64,000 nucleotides of DNA from Clytia hemisphaerica. Taxonomy: Eukaryota; Cnidaria; Hydrozoa; Leptothecata; Clytiidae. Location of the stretch: contig CACVBU010000362.1 in NCBI GenBank assembly GCA_902728285.1, positions 423,156 through 487,155 of the forward strand, in the 5' to 3' direction. Each line of letters opens with the position of its first letter. Positions within the stretch are counted from its first letter, which is position 1. The notes beneath the pieces were generated by a model that saw only the letters and a program-made list of their open reading frames with translations, did no database searches and was not told where the DNA came from. The translations under genes and the position numbers were made by a program. Of the stretch, positions 27,601 to 35,000 are shown piece by piece.

Positions 27601-27984
27601 GTATAGCAACCACACCACAAAGCCAGGCATATCTTCCCACACTCTTGTATCAAAGCATGGTACCCAATTCCCCTCACATGGAATGGGTTTACCCGGGCGA
27701 AGGTTCGTTCACAGTATCAAGTGGGAATCGAACGCTGGCTTCCTGCACGGAAGTCAAGACTGATAACCACTACACTACTGCGCCTTAACTCCACATAAAA
27801 GTGATTGTACTATTCTTTTTTTGTCTTCATTTTCGATTTCTGTTGAATTATTTTGGAGTCCTAGAACATTCTACTCACTTTGTCAGTTAAAATATTTAAC
27901 CCCCCCCCAAACAAGTAGGACTTACAAGGAAGACTTCTTCTTCGATAAATTTTTCTTCGTTGCCATTATTGTTGATGACGTCAT
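9..27984 (-). CDS. KIF19: KIF19-like kinesin-8 motor, 19 exons, 932 aa
   Basis: Exons in transcript order: 27984-27926, 23601-23517, 15140-15060, 14237-14124, 11029-10942, 10588-10452, 9698-9483, 7917-7810, 7433-7355, 6742-6684, 6227-5972, 5566-5488, 4864-4787, 4416-3994, 3259-3126, 2495-2398, 1650-1623, 1009-961, 636-9. All junctions are GT-AG and in phase, and the total is 2799 nt. The motor domain runs from about residue 49 to 375: VVVRIRP at 49, P-loop GPTGAGKT at 140-147, switch I NKTSSRSH at 249-256, switch II DLAGSE at 285-290. The segment after the motor ([16 protein letters not shown]) matches KIF19 rather than KIF18. Coiled coil and a basic tail with KKRSFE follow. KIF19 is a plus-end motor and microtubule depolymerase that limits motile-cilium length (family knowledge). 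Start: the ATG at 27984 follows an in-frame TAA at 27990-27988; a second ATG lies at 27966. Exons 17 and 18 (28 and 49 nt) are the least certain. The last exon may instead splice out near position 90. Confidence 0.9.
1845..2053. mobile_element. Palindromic MITE, TACACCTTTTCGACCATAGC family
   Basis: The left arm TACACCTTTTTCGACCATAG...GCCGCCAATTGCC and the right arm GGCAATTGGCGGCTGGTCG...GGTGTA are long inverted repeats around a short TTTTCTATTGTCTATAGG centre, so the element can fold into one hairpin. Other copies: 20489-20658 (complete) and 10642-10735 (left arm only). Confidence 0.85.
2285..2362. repeat. AACGTT-rich dispersed repeat copy
   Basis: CAACGTTAATCTAACGTTATA, GGGCGTTGTGAACATTAG and ACGTTGAAAAAACGTTGTG; ends just before KIF19 exon 16. 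Confidence 0.6.
4896..5086. mobile_element. MITE with TACCTTATCGGGGAAAAC termini
   Basis: The left TACCTTATCGGGGAAAACTT and right AAGTTTTCCCCGATAAGGTA ends are perfect inverted repeats, and CGTCGGGGAAAA words repeat inside. It begins 30 bases upstream of the KIF19 exon 13 acceptor. The open frames in it are only repeat translation. Confidence 0.85.
5678..5851. mobile_element. MITE with CAGTTGAC(G)CTCTCTAATTCGA termini, flanked by TA
   Basis: It starts CAGTTGACGCTCTCTAATTC and ends GAATTAGAGAGTGTCAACTG, with TA on each side as expected for a Tc1/mariner/pogo-type insertion (family knowledge). Relatives: 28440-28605, 8655-8795, 21690-21830, 23265-23395 and a fragment at 3520-3660. Confidence 0.8.
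5972..6227 (-). other. KIF19: KIF19 exon 11, end of motor and neck
   Basis: This exon encodes the last helix of the motor ([24 protein letters not shown]) and the start of the neck/coiled coil ([14 protein letters not shown]). The combination of AHVSPA, EESRNTL and the following [11 protein letters not shown] stretch is the diagnostic part for assigning KIF19 within kinesin-8. Confidence 0.92.
6928..7265. mobile_element. Inverted-end element with CCCGGGAGGGGCACT termini
   Basis: The left CCCGGGAGGGGCACTGGG and right GCTGCCCCTCCCCCCGGG ends are reciprocal, with GTGCGGGCC and GGGCCCGCAC just inside. The interior repeats ACCCTTACAGTGCA at irregular spacing. It lies in the KIF19 intron between exons 9 and 10. 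Relatives: 9907-10284 and 39541-39906. Confidence 0.75.
7550..7809. mobile_element. MITE of the TACACGTTTTTTATAAGAAC family, abutting KIF19 exon 8
   Basis: Inverted ends (TTTATAAGAACAAAC on the left, GTTCTTACAAAAAACATGTA on the right) enclose the family's internal motif AAGGCTTCGATGA. The right end reaches the GTACAT donor of KIF19 exon 8, which ends at 7810, so the intron's first bases are the element's terminal sequence. Confidence 0.75.
8284..8527. mobile_element. Complete MITE with near-perfect ~20-bp TIRs
   Basis: The left end TACACGTTTTTTTATAAGAAC mirrors the right end GTTCTTATAAAAAAACGTGT. The 244-base length and inner AAGGCTTCGATGATC and TTAAGAACATTTT blocks define the family best seen here. 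It has no coding capacity, so it needs transposase in trans. A terminal TA may be the target duplication. Confidence 0.85.
8655..8795. mobile_element. Degraded CTCTCTAATTCGA MITE copy
   Basis: ACTCTTTACAATTCGAAC on the left and AAATTAGTTAGAGTCAATTG on the right, in KIF19 intron 7. Confidence 0.6.
8930..8963. repeat. AAT/ATA trinucleotide microsatellite
   Basis: An imperfect run of AATA units in the KIF19 intron between exons 7 and 8. Confidence 0.8.
9483..9698 (-). other. KIF19: KIF19 exon 7, switch I region
   Basis: This 72-codon exon starts [10 protein letters not shown] and ends [12 protein letters not shown] before GTAAGT. It carries the kinesin switch I motif (SSRSH), which senses the nucleotide. 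It is phase 0 at both ends. The motor residues are intact, so the gene looks functional rather than a pseudogene. Confidence 0.92.
9907..10284. mobile_element. Second GGGGGGGCACT element
   Basis: CCCCGGGGGGGGCACTCG at the left and GAGTGCCCCCCCCGGG at the right. Inside are mirror motifs CGTTCGGCCC and GGGCCGAACG and several CCCTTACAGTGCA words. Confidence 0.8.
10452..10588 (-). other. KIF19: KIF19 exon 6, completing the nucleotide-binding P-loop
   Basis: This 137-nt exon starts after a TTGCAG acceptor in phase 1, so the second P-loop glycine codon is split across the junction with exon 5 (10942-11029). Spliced together they read GPTGAGKT, the ATP-binding loop of an active kinesin. The exon then gives [12 protein letters not shown] and ends in SYLE before a GTATGT donor. 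The match to the kinesin-8 motor core is unambiguous. Confidence 0.92.
10642..10735. mobile_element. Half copy of the TACACCTTTTCGACC MITE
   Basis: Only the left arm is present (TACACCTTTTCAATCATAGC, then CGCCAATTGCCGCACGGGC), ending where the hairpin centre would begin. It is in the KIF19 intron upstream of exon 6. Confidence 0.75.
11266..11423. repeat. Foldback palindrome with ~75-bp arms
   Basis: The left arm TAGTTATCGCATGACTTC...GAGTGCAATACGAG and right arm TCGAGTATTGCACGAGAAGTCAT...TAACTA are near-perfect reverse complements around a centre at about 11345 (CCGAGCCTTTAGGCGAGG). It can form one long hairpin in the KIF19 intron between exons 4 and 5. I see no second copy in the window. Confidence 0.85.
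11424..14123. other. KIF19 intron between exons 4 and 5, rest
   Basis: After the foldback palindrome I see no gene. CCCACCTGAAAATT / CCCACCTTA words occur at 11120-11185 and 13440-13545, a short dispersed repeat ending in a poly-C tract at 13560. The open frames here lack domain features. Confidence 0.45.
14283..14576. mobile_element. MITE with CACTGACCTTTATATACCCT termini
   Basis: The left end CTGACCTTTATATACCCTGG and the right end CCAGGGATATATAAAGGTCAG are inverted. It lies in the KIF19 intron between exons 3 and 4. A diverged relative is at 59742-59978. Confidence 0.85.
16108..16330. mobile_element. MITE with AGCTCTAGTTTAGACGGCC termini
   Basis: AGCTCTAGTTTAGACGGCC at the left mirrors GGCCGTCTAAACTGGAGCT at the right, with TATTCTAATTGT and ACAATTAGAATAG just inside. 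Copies also at 37524-37754 and 60128-60365. Confidence 0.85.
16891..17125. mobile_element. MITE copy of the TATAAGAAC family in KIF19 intron 2
   Basis: The left TIR TACACGTTTTTTATAAGAAC is intact. The right end TTTGTTCTTACAAAAATA is diverged. Internal sequence is the reverse orientation of the 8284 copy. Confidence 0.75.
17433..17735. mobile_element. 300-bp element with TTAAAGGGATAATCAGATGG termini
   Basis: It starts TTAAAGGGATAATCAGATGG and ends AAACCATCTGATTCTCCCT. The ends match the 1-kb element in DTD2 intron 6, the interior does not. Confidence 0.75.
18570..18724. mobile_element. Short MITE copy of the TATAAGAAC family
   Basis: The left end TACACGTT is truncated before the TATAAG part and the right end AAAGAACAAACGTGTA is clear. 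It is part of the duplicated 597-bp block. Confidence 0.6.
18986..19125. mobile_element. Truncated MITE of the TATAAGAAC family
   Basis: The left TIR TACACATTTCGTTATAAGAAC is followed by the AAGGCTTCGATGACC motif; the right end is missing. The same copy recurs at 19583 as part of the duplication. Confidence 0.65.
19152..19335. mobile_element. MITE copy of the TATAAGAAC family
   Basis: TIRs TACACGTTTTTTATAAGGAAC and TTCCAAAAAAAACGTGTA enclose about 145 bases. Confidence 0.75.
19698..19928. mobile_element. MITE copy of the TATAAGAAC family
   Basis: The left TACGCGTTTTTCTTATAA and right TTTTTATGAAAAAAAATGTGTA ends are diverged but reciprocal, and the internal AAGGCTTCGGTGGCC matches. Confidence 0.7.
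20489..20658. mobile_element. Palindromic MITE, second copy of the TACACCTTTTCGACC family
   Basis: The left arm is close to full length, with GCCGCCAATTGCCGCACGGG. The right arm is shortened but ends CGGTCGAAAAGGTGTA. It directly abuts the next element at 20657, sharing two bases. Confidence 0.85.
20657..20762. mobile_element. Second MITE with TACCTTATCGGGGAAAAC termini
   Basis: A shorter copy (106 bases) with the same TIRs, placed head to tail against the TACACCTTTTCGACC element. Confidence 0.85.
21420..21600 (+). mobile_element. SINE fragment (body only)
   Basis: Shares GACTTCGTACTTAGTACAAAA, ATGCCTCTCTGCTTGATGCTC, CAATCCAGGAAGAAAGAGTG and GAGGAGCCTTTGGTTCGCC with the 51483 copy; the tRNA-like head is missing. 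Confidence 0.6.
21690..21830. mobile_element. Degraded CTCTCTAATTCGA MITE copy
   Basis: Contains CAAGCTTATTCGATTTC, CTTTCTATAATTCGAACC and CTGCAATTCGAAC. Ends are poorly preserved. Confidence 0.5.
23080..23225 (+). mobile_element. SINE fragment with internal deletion
   Basis: The head GGCGACTGAAGTGCAGTGG followed by TAGAGCATCCGACTACGGAG is fused directly to the body at AGTGGAGCAATCCAGGGAG. About 80 bases are missing relative to the 51483 copy. Confidence 0.6.
23265..23400. mobile_element. Degraded CTCTCTAATTCGA MITE copy
   Basis: Contains TTCTACTATTCGAAC, CTTTCTATAACTCGAATC and TTCTGTAATTCGAAC followed by a CAATTGTG end, near KIF19 exon 2. Confidence 0.5.
23573..23990. repeat. 86-bp tandem array containing copies of the KIF19 exon 2 splice acceptor
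   Basis: Units start near 23573, 23659, 23745 and 23831, exactly 86 bases apart, with a degraded fifth from about 23917. Each full unit carries, on the minus strand, the ATTTTACAG acceptor plus about the first 20-28 bases of exon 2 (reading GAGGGTAAACGAGG or close variants). The downstream body of each unit ends in an AAATCAAC block. Only the unit next to the exon (23573) is followed by the rest of the coding exon. Confidence 0.85.
24940..24980. repeat. CCATGT hexanucleotide microsatellite
   Basis: Six consecutive CCATGT/CATGTC units within KIF19 intron 1. Confidence 0.9.
25491..25798. mobile_element. Related MITE with TACACGCTTTTTT termini
   Basis: The left end TACACGCTTTTTTTTATAAGAA and right end TTCTTAGAAAAAAAAGCGTGTA are inverted copies. 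The interior differs from the 8284 group but also carries repeated ATTCTTA words, so it looks like a sister family. A truncated relative starts near 25000. Confidence 0.75.
27480..27786 (-). mobile_element. Second tRNA-derived SINE family, in KIF19 intron 1
   Basis: The minus strand starts GGCGCAGTAGTGTAGTGG then TTATCAGTC (box A-like) and has CAGCGTTCGATTCCCAC (box B-like) about 40 bases on, the spacing of a tRNA head. It lacks a proper acceptor stem, so it is not a tRNA gene. It begins 140 bases inside intron 1 after exon 1. Confidence 0.55.
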
Positions 27985-28095
27985 CAATTACGTAAGATGA
28001 TGTAACATTTCCAAATAACCACGATAACAATGTACAAGCGCTTCCATTTTCTCGATTTGTGATTGGCTGTGAGAAAAGCAGAAAACAATAAGAGA

Positions 28096-28335
28096 ATACG
28101 TTCTTTTATAAGAACAACGAGACTCGAAATCGCCAAAAAATAAGAACATTTTAAGAACAATGCTGATCCTGAAATTACTCAACTTCAAGCAATTTAGGGG
28201 TCAAAGTTTGGGTATAACGCCTAAAATACCTCCATAAATAAAAACAGGATAAGAACAGTTTGAGGCTCAAAGGTGGCAAAAAAATAAGAACAGCCGAGCC
28301 TCAGCAAAATTTTACTGGTTCTTATAAGTGTAAGC
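28096..28335. mobile_element. MITE with CGTTCTTTTATAAGAAC ends just upstream of KIF19
   Basis: It begins TTCTTTTATAAGAACAACGAG and ends AGCAAAATTTTACTGGTTCTTATAAG. The right-hand motif (CTCAGC, TTACTGGTTCTTA) recurs at about 36940-36980, 26130-26150 and 42600-42630, defining a second TATAAGAAC subfamily. It lies about 110 bases upstream of the KIF19 start codon. Confidence 0.65.
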
Positions 28336-28439
28336 AAAAAAAACGAAGTGTAAACTCAAATTTTTGTTGACGAAATCAACAAATAGCATATTTCAAAATG
28401 TAGACCATAAATGCTATAACATGCTTCGCTATATGGTAA

Positions 28440-28605
28440 TATAGTAAACCCTCTCTAATTCGAGCCTCTATTATTTGAATCTTTCTGTAATTCGAACCAA
28501 AATACTGGTCACTTCTGCTGGAAAATGGTTTAAATTACTCTCTGCTATTCGAATTTTTCTTTTTTTGGTTCCTTGAAGATCGAATTAGAGAGAGAGACAA
28601 CTGTA
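28440..28605. mobile_element. Second copy of the CTCTCTAATTCGA MITE
   Basis: TATAGTAAACCCTCTCTAATTCGAG on the left and CGAATTAGAGAGAGAGACAACTGTA on the right. It lies 460 bases upstream of the KIF19 start codon. Confidence 0.75.
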
Positions 28606-29659
28606 CCAATGTCTCTTCACTCAAATACCAAACGTTCATGTATGTTCATCTTCTAGGGTCGTATGTTTGATTATTTAACAGAGCGGGAAAAGATCCGAAA
28701 GAATGTTTGCGACAAACACCGCGAATATAGAAAGTCACTTTAAACAAAACAAATTGATTGGTCAAAGGAGGAAATGTTTGGCTCAAATGGATGTTTTTGG
28801 TCAACGGATAACGGAAGATTCGGATAATCAAATTTCCAAGAATTGTTTTATTGAAATCGGTCAAAACAAATAATTTTTAATGAAATGAAAAGGGTCTGAT
28901 CATCCTCTAGGAGAAAAAAGTTTCATATTTAACTATAATCAGATTAGTTTTCGCGATATTTAAATTCGTGGCCTTTTTCGCGGAAATAAAACTTAAAGTT
29001 TGGAAAGAATTTTCTATGGAACAGTGAGGGACGTAAGGTCATTTTGTGGCCTTAAGAGCGCTAGAATATCAATTATTGAAGGTCCTTATTGACAAAAACT
29101 GATTGCACCATCTGATAGAGCTCGAATAGCTGATCCTTAAAATGTCATCCTTAAAATGTTCAATTGGGCCGACTTTTGGTCCCCGGAAATTATCTATGCT
29201 AAGAATGCAAAGTTTTATGGTGACGTAAGCATTTTGAATAAATTTTTGACAAAAGAACGCGTCTCGAAAAGTACATTTGTTAAGAGATATAGTTTATAGG
29301 GATCCCATGGCTTGACATTTTGAATTTTGCCAAGTCATCAGAAAAGAGCCTAGAAAGCAGAAAAAACTCGTAGCCAGCTCAGCAAAAACTTATTTTGAAG
29401 TCCAGAGGGACCATTTATCATGAAAAAAATAAACTAAAACTAAAATAGTACAGGATTGACTATGGCTTTTGAAATTTGAGTAAGTTTTCGACATAGAAAT
29501 AAGATACGTTCATTATAAAATATTTCAGCCCAAATCAGACCTGTGATTATGCTGAAAGTGAAATTTTAGGTAAAATACGGACCGGTCTGTAAAATACAAA
29601 CGATGTATACAATGATTACAATCAACTTTCGATTACAAATCGACTCAATTCGTCAAGAT

Positions 29660-29785
29660 CTATCCCAGCTGGCACGCAACGTTTATCTAACGTTAAATGG
29701 ACGTTGTGAACATTAAATTGACGTTGAAAGAACGTTAGCATTGGTGAAAATTTCAAGAAAGTTGTGTGAAAAAAGCATTCCCATA
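29660..29785. repeat. AACGTT-rich dispersed repeat
   Basis: CGCAACGTTTATCTAACGTTAA, GGACGTTGTGAACATTA and GACGTTGAAAGAACGTT. The same words occur at 2290-2360 and 1545-1590, suggesting an inverted-end element whose other half is not always kept. Confidence 0.6.
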
Positions 29786-30139
29786 GACTATTGCCAGATT
29801 TTGTCCGCGTAAACAGGGATGCAGAAATTCAATTACTCATCATGTCCTTTCTATACAGCCTCTTACAGTTACAACACAAAAAATTCAATTTCAAACAAAC
29901 ACGGACCATGGAACCAGTAAAATGAGCAAAAAAAACTCAAACTTTTCTTCCACTTTTTCAACAGGAGAATTTCTTTATCAAATTTTCGAAATCAAAAGAG
30001 TTGTTTAGAAGCGAAAGATTTAAATTTTTTGGGAAAACAAAAATAAAAACAAGCTTAAAGAAAAAGAACATAATGTCTATGTAGGGGGTCTGAATGTAAA
30101 TCCTTCTTCATTCTTGCTTCAAGCCAATAAGAGGGAAAC

Positions 30140-30355
30140 AAAAAATTTTGAAGCCTTCGTACTTTTTGAGTTTCCAGTCAAAAAATGTTCTTAAAATATT
30201 CTTATTTCCACCATTTTTGTGAGTATTTTTGTCCATTTTCCACAATGTGTGAAATGTCCATAAAACAAAGCTTTAAAATTTTCTCAACATGTTCTTAACA
30301 TTTTGGTTATCGAAGCATTATGTTCTTATATTTTGTTCTTATAAAAAAATGTATA
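30140..30355. mobile_element. MITE copy of the TATAAGAAC family in the KIF19/coiled-coil spacer
   Basis: The right end TTGTTCTTATAAAAAAATGTATA is clear and the left end is lost. The internal GAAGCCTTCG block is recognisable. Confidence 0.6.
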
Positions 30356-31553
30356 TCCAGAAAAGACTTGACTATCTGGATTTACACTTCCTTCTCAACC
30401 ATGCAGCAAATGAAGAACTTACTTTAGACTTCAAATACCAACAACTTTTTCTCCTGGACAACAACTTCATTCCTCGTCAGTCTATGTTATGATTTCATGT
30501 GATCTCATCACGAAAATGATCAAAAGATGGAAATTATCTGAACAATTGACACATTTTTAATGGGAGTGATTCCCGCGTGAATCGAATATAATTTTCCTTT
30601 CTTCCTTTTTTTCCACTCATAGAAACTCTTTAGTTCAGCCAAGCCAAGCCAAGTCAAGTTCTTTTCAAACGTTTGTTCATCATATTTTTCTTCTTCTTTT
30701 TTCTTCATTGTTCTCTCTCTCAGAGCGTTATATTTATTTTGATTCTATTTTTTTGTAACTTGTAACTTTTTTCATGATTCTCTAAAAGAACAAAGACATA
30801 CAATATATTGTAACGATGAATTAACAACATTGCAATCATCTCTCTCGGTGTAGTGTTTTAAGTAACTTTGGATTGAGACCATTGGCGTGGTGGCAGCTAG
30901 CCTGGATATCCAGACCGTAAACTATTTCATCGCCTAGTTTTTTTAAGATCATGTTTCTGGTTTACGGTCTAGTCCAACTAACTAGTCTGCAGGGGATATC
31001 TGTTCCTGCATATGCGAATGTATCTAATTGGTCAGTACGTACCCAGTCACTGAGCAGAATTTTCGCGGGGTTTTCGATATTTTTCGATGCGCACGCATAA
31101 TTTATGGAAAAAGCTGACATTGAAAAAAAAGATAAACAAATGAAAATGAAAACACAGGTTCATTTCTAAACAAAATGGCTGATGGAAAGGAGCCTTTATG
31201 AATGTGGCTGACGTTTGGATGTAGTTTAAAGTAGTTTTGAAAGGCTTTTGAGTTTGTAAAAGAGGTTTTATGGTAAGTAATTATGTGTATCTGCCTGGGT
31301 TTCCAAAGTGTTAAGATTCTGTCAACAATTTGATTAGACAGGAGACCCATTTGCCGTGAGGCATATTTTGGACTAAAAAATAACAAATTTATATAACGAT
31401 ATCGCTATCCTCCCTTACTAAGATAAGAAGTTTGGAAAGTTGCGCTTATTTTCTAAGAAAGTGTGACCAGTGAAAGAATAACAAAATGTAATTGGCTATG
31501 TTATCAACTGATAATTGGAGGTGAGAAATTCAAATTCATAGCCCAAACCATAT

Positions 31554-31699
31554 TACACATTTTTTATAAGAACATCCAAAATTTTTGAAGCCTTCGGATG
31601 ATCTTAATTTTTTGAATTTTAAGCCTAAAATGTTCTTAAGTTGTTCTTAATTCTTTGGCCATCGAAACCATATGTTCTACTCATAATAAAAAACGTGTA
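31554..31699. mobile_element. Short MITE copy of the TATAAGAAC family
   Basis: TIRs TACACATTTTTTATAAGAAC and AATAAAAAACGTGTA about 146 bases apart, with an internally deleted centre. Confidence 0.75.
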
Positions 31700-31903
31700 T
31701 TCATTTCGCCATCAGTATGTACGTGAAAGACGAAATCATATAATTTATCTCCAGGCTAAAATTAGATTGTATAAAACATGATTGTATAGTGTAATTTTTT
31801 ATAAGAACTCGATTTTGTTTGTATTTACAGATAACTACAGTATACCCACCATAAAAATTTTAACCTTTAATACAAAAAATAAAAATTTGATATCTACAAC
31901 TTG

Positions 31904-31909
31904 TTTATT
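31904..31909 (-). promoter_or_regulatory. Candidate polyadenylation signal AATAAA of the coiled-coil gene
   Basis: The plus strand reads TTTATT here, which is AATAAA on the coding strand, about 170 bases after the stop codon at 32078. Position and motif fit a poly(A) signal. The region is AT-rich, so chance is possible. Confidence 0.45.
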
Positions 31910-32077
31910 TACAGAAAGTTTGGAAAATATTAAGAAAAATTTTTGAACGAGAAAATTTATAATTTTAAAACATTTATAATTTTATAATTTTTGTGTAGTA
32001 TTTCTAAAGAACCGAAAAAATGAGATTTCGAGATCTTATCAAAACTCGAAGTCGGTCAAAACATCCAGATAAGTGAC

Positions 32078-35000
32078 TCAATGTTGGTACTTGCCACCAC
32101 CGCCTCCGATGCGTTTACCGAAGTTATACGAATATCTTTGCAAAGAGTTTGAGTCGCGTTGCTCGTTTCTCCAGTTATGTTGCGTGTACGGTGATTGATG
32201 GAATCTCCCCTGCTGTAGAAAAAATGCGTTCATAAACCACGTAAAGTTAGTACTTAAGTCTGCAAACGCAGTCTGAAAGAGTCTAAGACAGCAGGATTAG
32301 GGCAAAAGAGAGAACTTTTAAAAACATTTTTCAAAAATTAATTAGCAGGAGGGACGCTTATTAGGTACCCGAGAGTATCTCTCCAAAGGTAGAGGAAGGT
32401 GCCACTCTTTCTCCCTGGATTGCTCCACTTTATCTTAATGATTCTCCTAAAAAAGTTAGGAATATGAAAAAACTCCGTTCTTATAAAAAACGTGTACATA
32501 ATCTTTCCATACCTAAAGACACATGAAAGGAAAAACCCTTCAGTCATCAGCATTCAACACACCCCTGTCTCACAGCCTCGCTGGAACTTTTTCCACAGTG
32601 GGGATGAAGATTTTTTGTCGGAATCCCTATAGGGATAGAAATTCTATTGTTCTTTGGTTCAAAAATCTAGCGGAGATGGTTATGGAATACAATTTACCCA
32701 TTGAACTGGGATGGAAACAATTTTCCAGTAGGGCTGAAATTGTAGGCTACTTTTCCATGTAGGGACGAAATTTTGACTACATTCTCCATTGAGATAGAGG
32801 GTCATACCGGGTCTGTGATATAGGGGTATTTCGACATTACAAAAAGGCGTGGTTGTGATTAAAATTCTTCCTTACCATAGAATTAGCAGCCATTATAGAA
32901 GGCCGTTGGTTGCCATAGCCATAAGGCAAACTTTTTCTCTATAAGTAGAAGAAGAAAAGAAATTGTTTAAAAAAATGTTTGAAATTCAAATTCAAATATT
33001 TCTGTCTTGATGTTGGGACTGATTGACTGAAAAAGGTATAAAGTGGTCCTGAGCGGCCACGTCGACAACAATTTCTCACAACAATATAAATCAGAGTGGT
33101 CATGTTCAATCGAAAAAAGTCTCAATCTAAGCAATGTAGTTTAGTGGAACTGACAATGGATTTGTTATGATTTAATCTTACAAGGAAATTATTTTGTCGG
33201 TGATTTTTTAAACTATTCGTAGCCGATAAGGATGTAATAAATTTCAATGAAACAAGATGTCGTCATTCATGATAGAGAATTATTATGCTGACCTCATAGA
33301 AGGATTTGACGTTCGAATAATGCTGTTCTCGTTCCACTCTTTCAAGCTGGAAAGAAAAGAAAAATTATGGCTGTTGGCTCAGTAACTTTTTTCGCGACTT
33401 GGGAATCTTAGATTTGCACATGTGTTAAAGTCCGTGAACAAGCTTCCATTTCACCTAATCTCGTTCATCTCCCTAGGGGTTTGCCATTTTTCGTGAGGAC
33501 TGGATTTCGCAAAATGGGTCAAAATTTTCGGAAATCGCGAAAATTAACCCGCGTCAAAATCTTAAACCATTCAAATTAGTAGACGAAATATAATAAATAT
33601 TTGTTGATTAGAAGTGCTGCATTTATATCAATATTATGAAACCAGGAACTACAGTGAGACCAAAAGCTCAAAATTGGAGATGTATATCCAAAAAATAATC
33701 GATGGTAGAAAGACAGTAATAAACTTACATGGTCTTTCAACATGGCAATAGTATGATGGGCTTCTTCCAACTCTCGCACCATTTTTAACTGATCGTCAAT
33801 TTGCTGAATGTTTTCCGTTACCATAGCTACGCTCTTCTCTTGATCACGTGACTAAATGACGAAAGCAACATGTTTGTCTTCAGACATTAAATCACACTTT
33901 TTCGAGAGCTTATTTTTTGTGACATATTGGTGACATATTGGGTAGAAAGACTAGAAAAGTCGACCCTTTTAAAGCTTGCCCCGTCGAACTTAAACTTCCC
34001 GTTCGACTTCAATTTAGCGAGAGTAACTGTAATTCGTTTAGTAAACTTTTTAAAATTTCATTGGAAATCAATACTTTTTGAGAAATTTTGAAAAGGAAAC
34101 TAGCGCCGGTACGTAGTAAGTTTCAAGAAGGGATTGTAAAATCTTAAACTCTCTTTATGGAAGGAAAAGGTGGATAAAAAGTATGCAAAATATGTCATTT
34201 GTCATAATAAAAGACTTCCCGAGGTCTGAGCATTAAATCAAAGCATTGAAAGTCACCTTGCTGCTATTACTGTTTTTCTCTGATTGTTTGTTAGGCTTTC
34301 CTGTTCTTGCCATTTGACCATTTTCTGTGAAAATAAAAATAGAAATTAAATGTTTCAAACCTCGACGTGTAAGTGTATGAGTCTGGTTCTAAGCTGTAGG
34401 AAACAGGAGAACAACACACTATACCGAGTTTATGTATGTGTGTTTTTTTGCGACGGAGACGGTAAGGTTCTAATTTGACTAGATCCTGACCGACTGAGGA
34501 CGACGGTAAATCAGCACTTTCACCGTCCTCGATTTTGCAGGTTAAAACTGCGGGTTATTCCAAATCACTTCAGTCACTCTACCGCCCTCAAAAGTGGTAA
34601 TACATAAACTCGCTTATGAGTCTATGTATCGAAGGATATCGAGGATGACAGTACGCAAAACAAAGTCGATAGTTGACTTGTCTGTACACAGACCCAGTAT
34701 CTACGGCTGATTTCAAAATTCATTGCCGTAGAGGGTCTGTTATCATTGTCTTTTCTGATTTGAGATTTTTCAAACCGACCGCTGCAATGGAGTGTTGGTG
34801 AGAGAGGGGAGACGATGAGAAGTGTTACTCTCTATAAATCATACTTCATCGTAGAGATCTCCGTACGGGAATTTTTTTTATCAAACAGACAATGCGAACA
34901 GAGTGTACTACGAAGCGGTAAACGTAAATACACTCTGGCACAGAGTAATAGTTGAAGTGATAAAACTATATCGTCTTTGTTCACCTAAACAGACGACGGT

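Larger units (their letters stand above)
23991..27925. other. KIF19 intron 1, main part
   Basis: AT-rich, with the microsatellite, the MITE at 25491-25798 and two similar ~150-bp blocks at about 25195-25275 and 26185-26265 (sharing TTCAAAAGAGCTCG, TTCCC...GTTTGTCCCGAATTTCCCC). Otherwise nothing gene-like. Confidence 0.5.
28606..31553. other. Spacer between KIF19 and the coiled-coil gene
   Basis: About 4.1 kb separate the KIF19 start codon (27984) from the coiled-coil stop (32078). This part must hold the coiled-coil 3' flank and KIF19 promoter. It contains the AACGTT repeat and MITE copies. 30900-30985 has an inverted pair CCAGACCGTAAACTA / GGTTTACGGTCTAG. No gene seen. Confidence 0.45.

Noticed and set aside
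27715-27786. Possible tRNA gene on the minus strand
   Set aside because: Box A and box B look tRNA-like, but no proper 7-base acceptor stem or anticodon arm can be folded, and the sequence runs into a SINE-like body.
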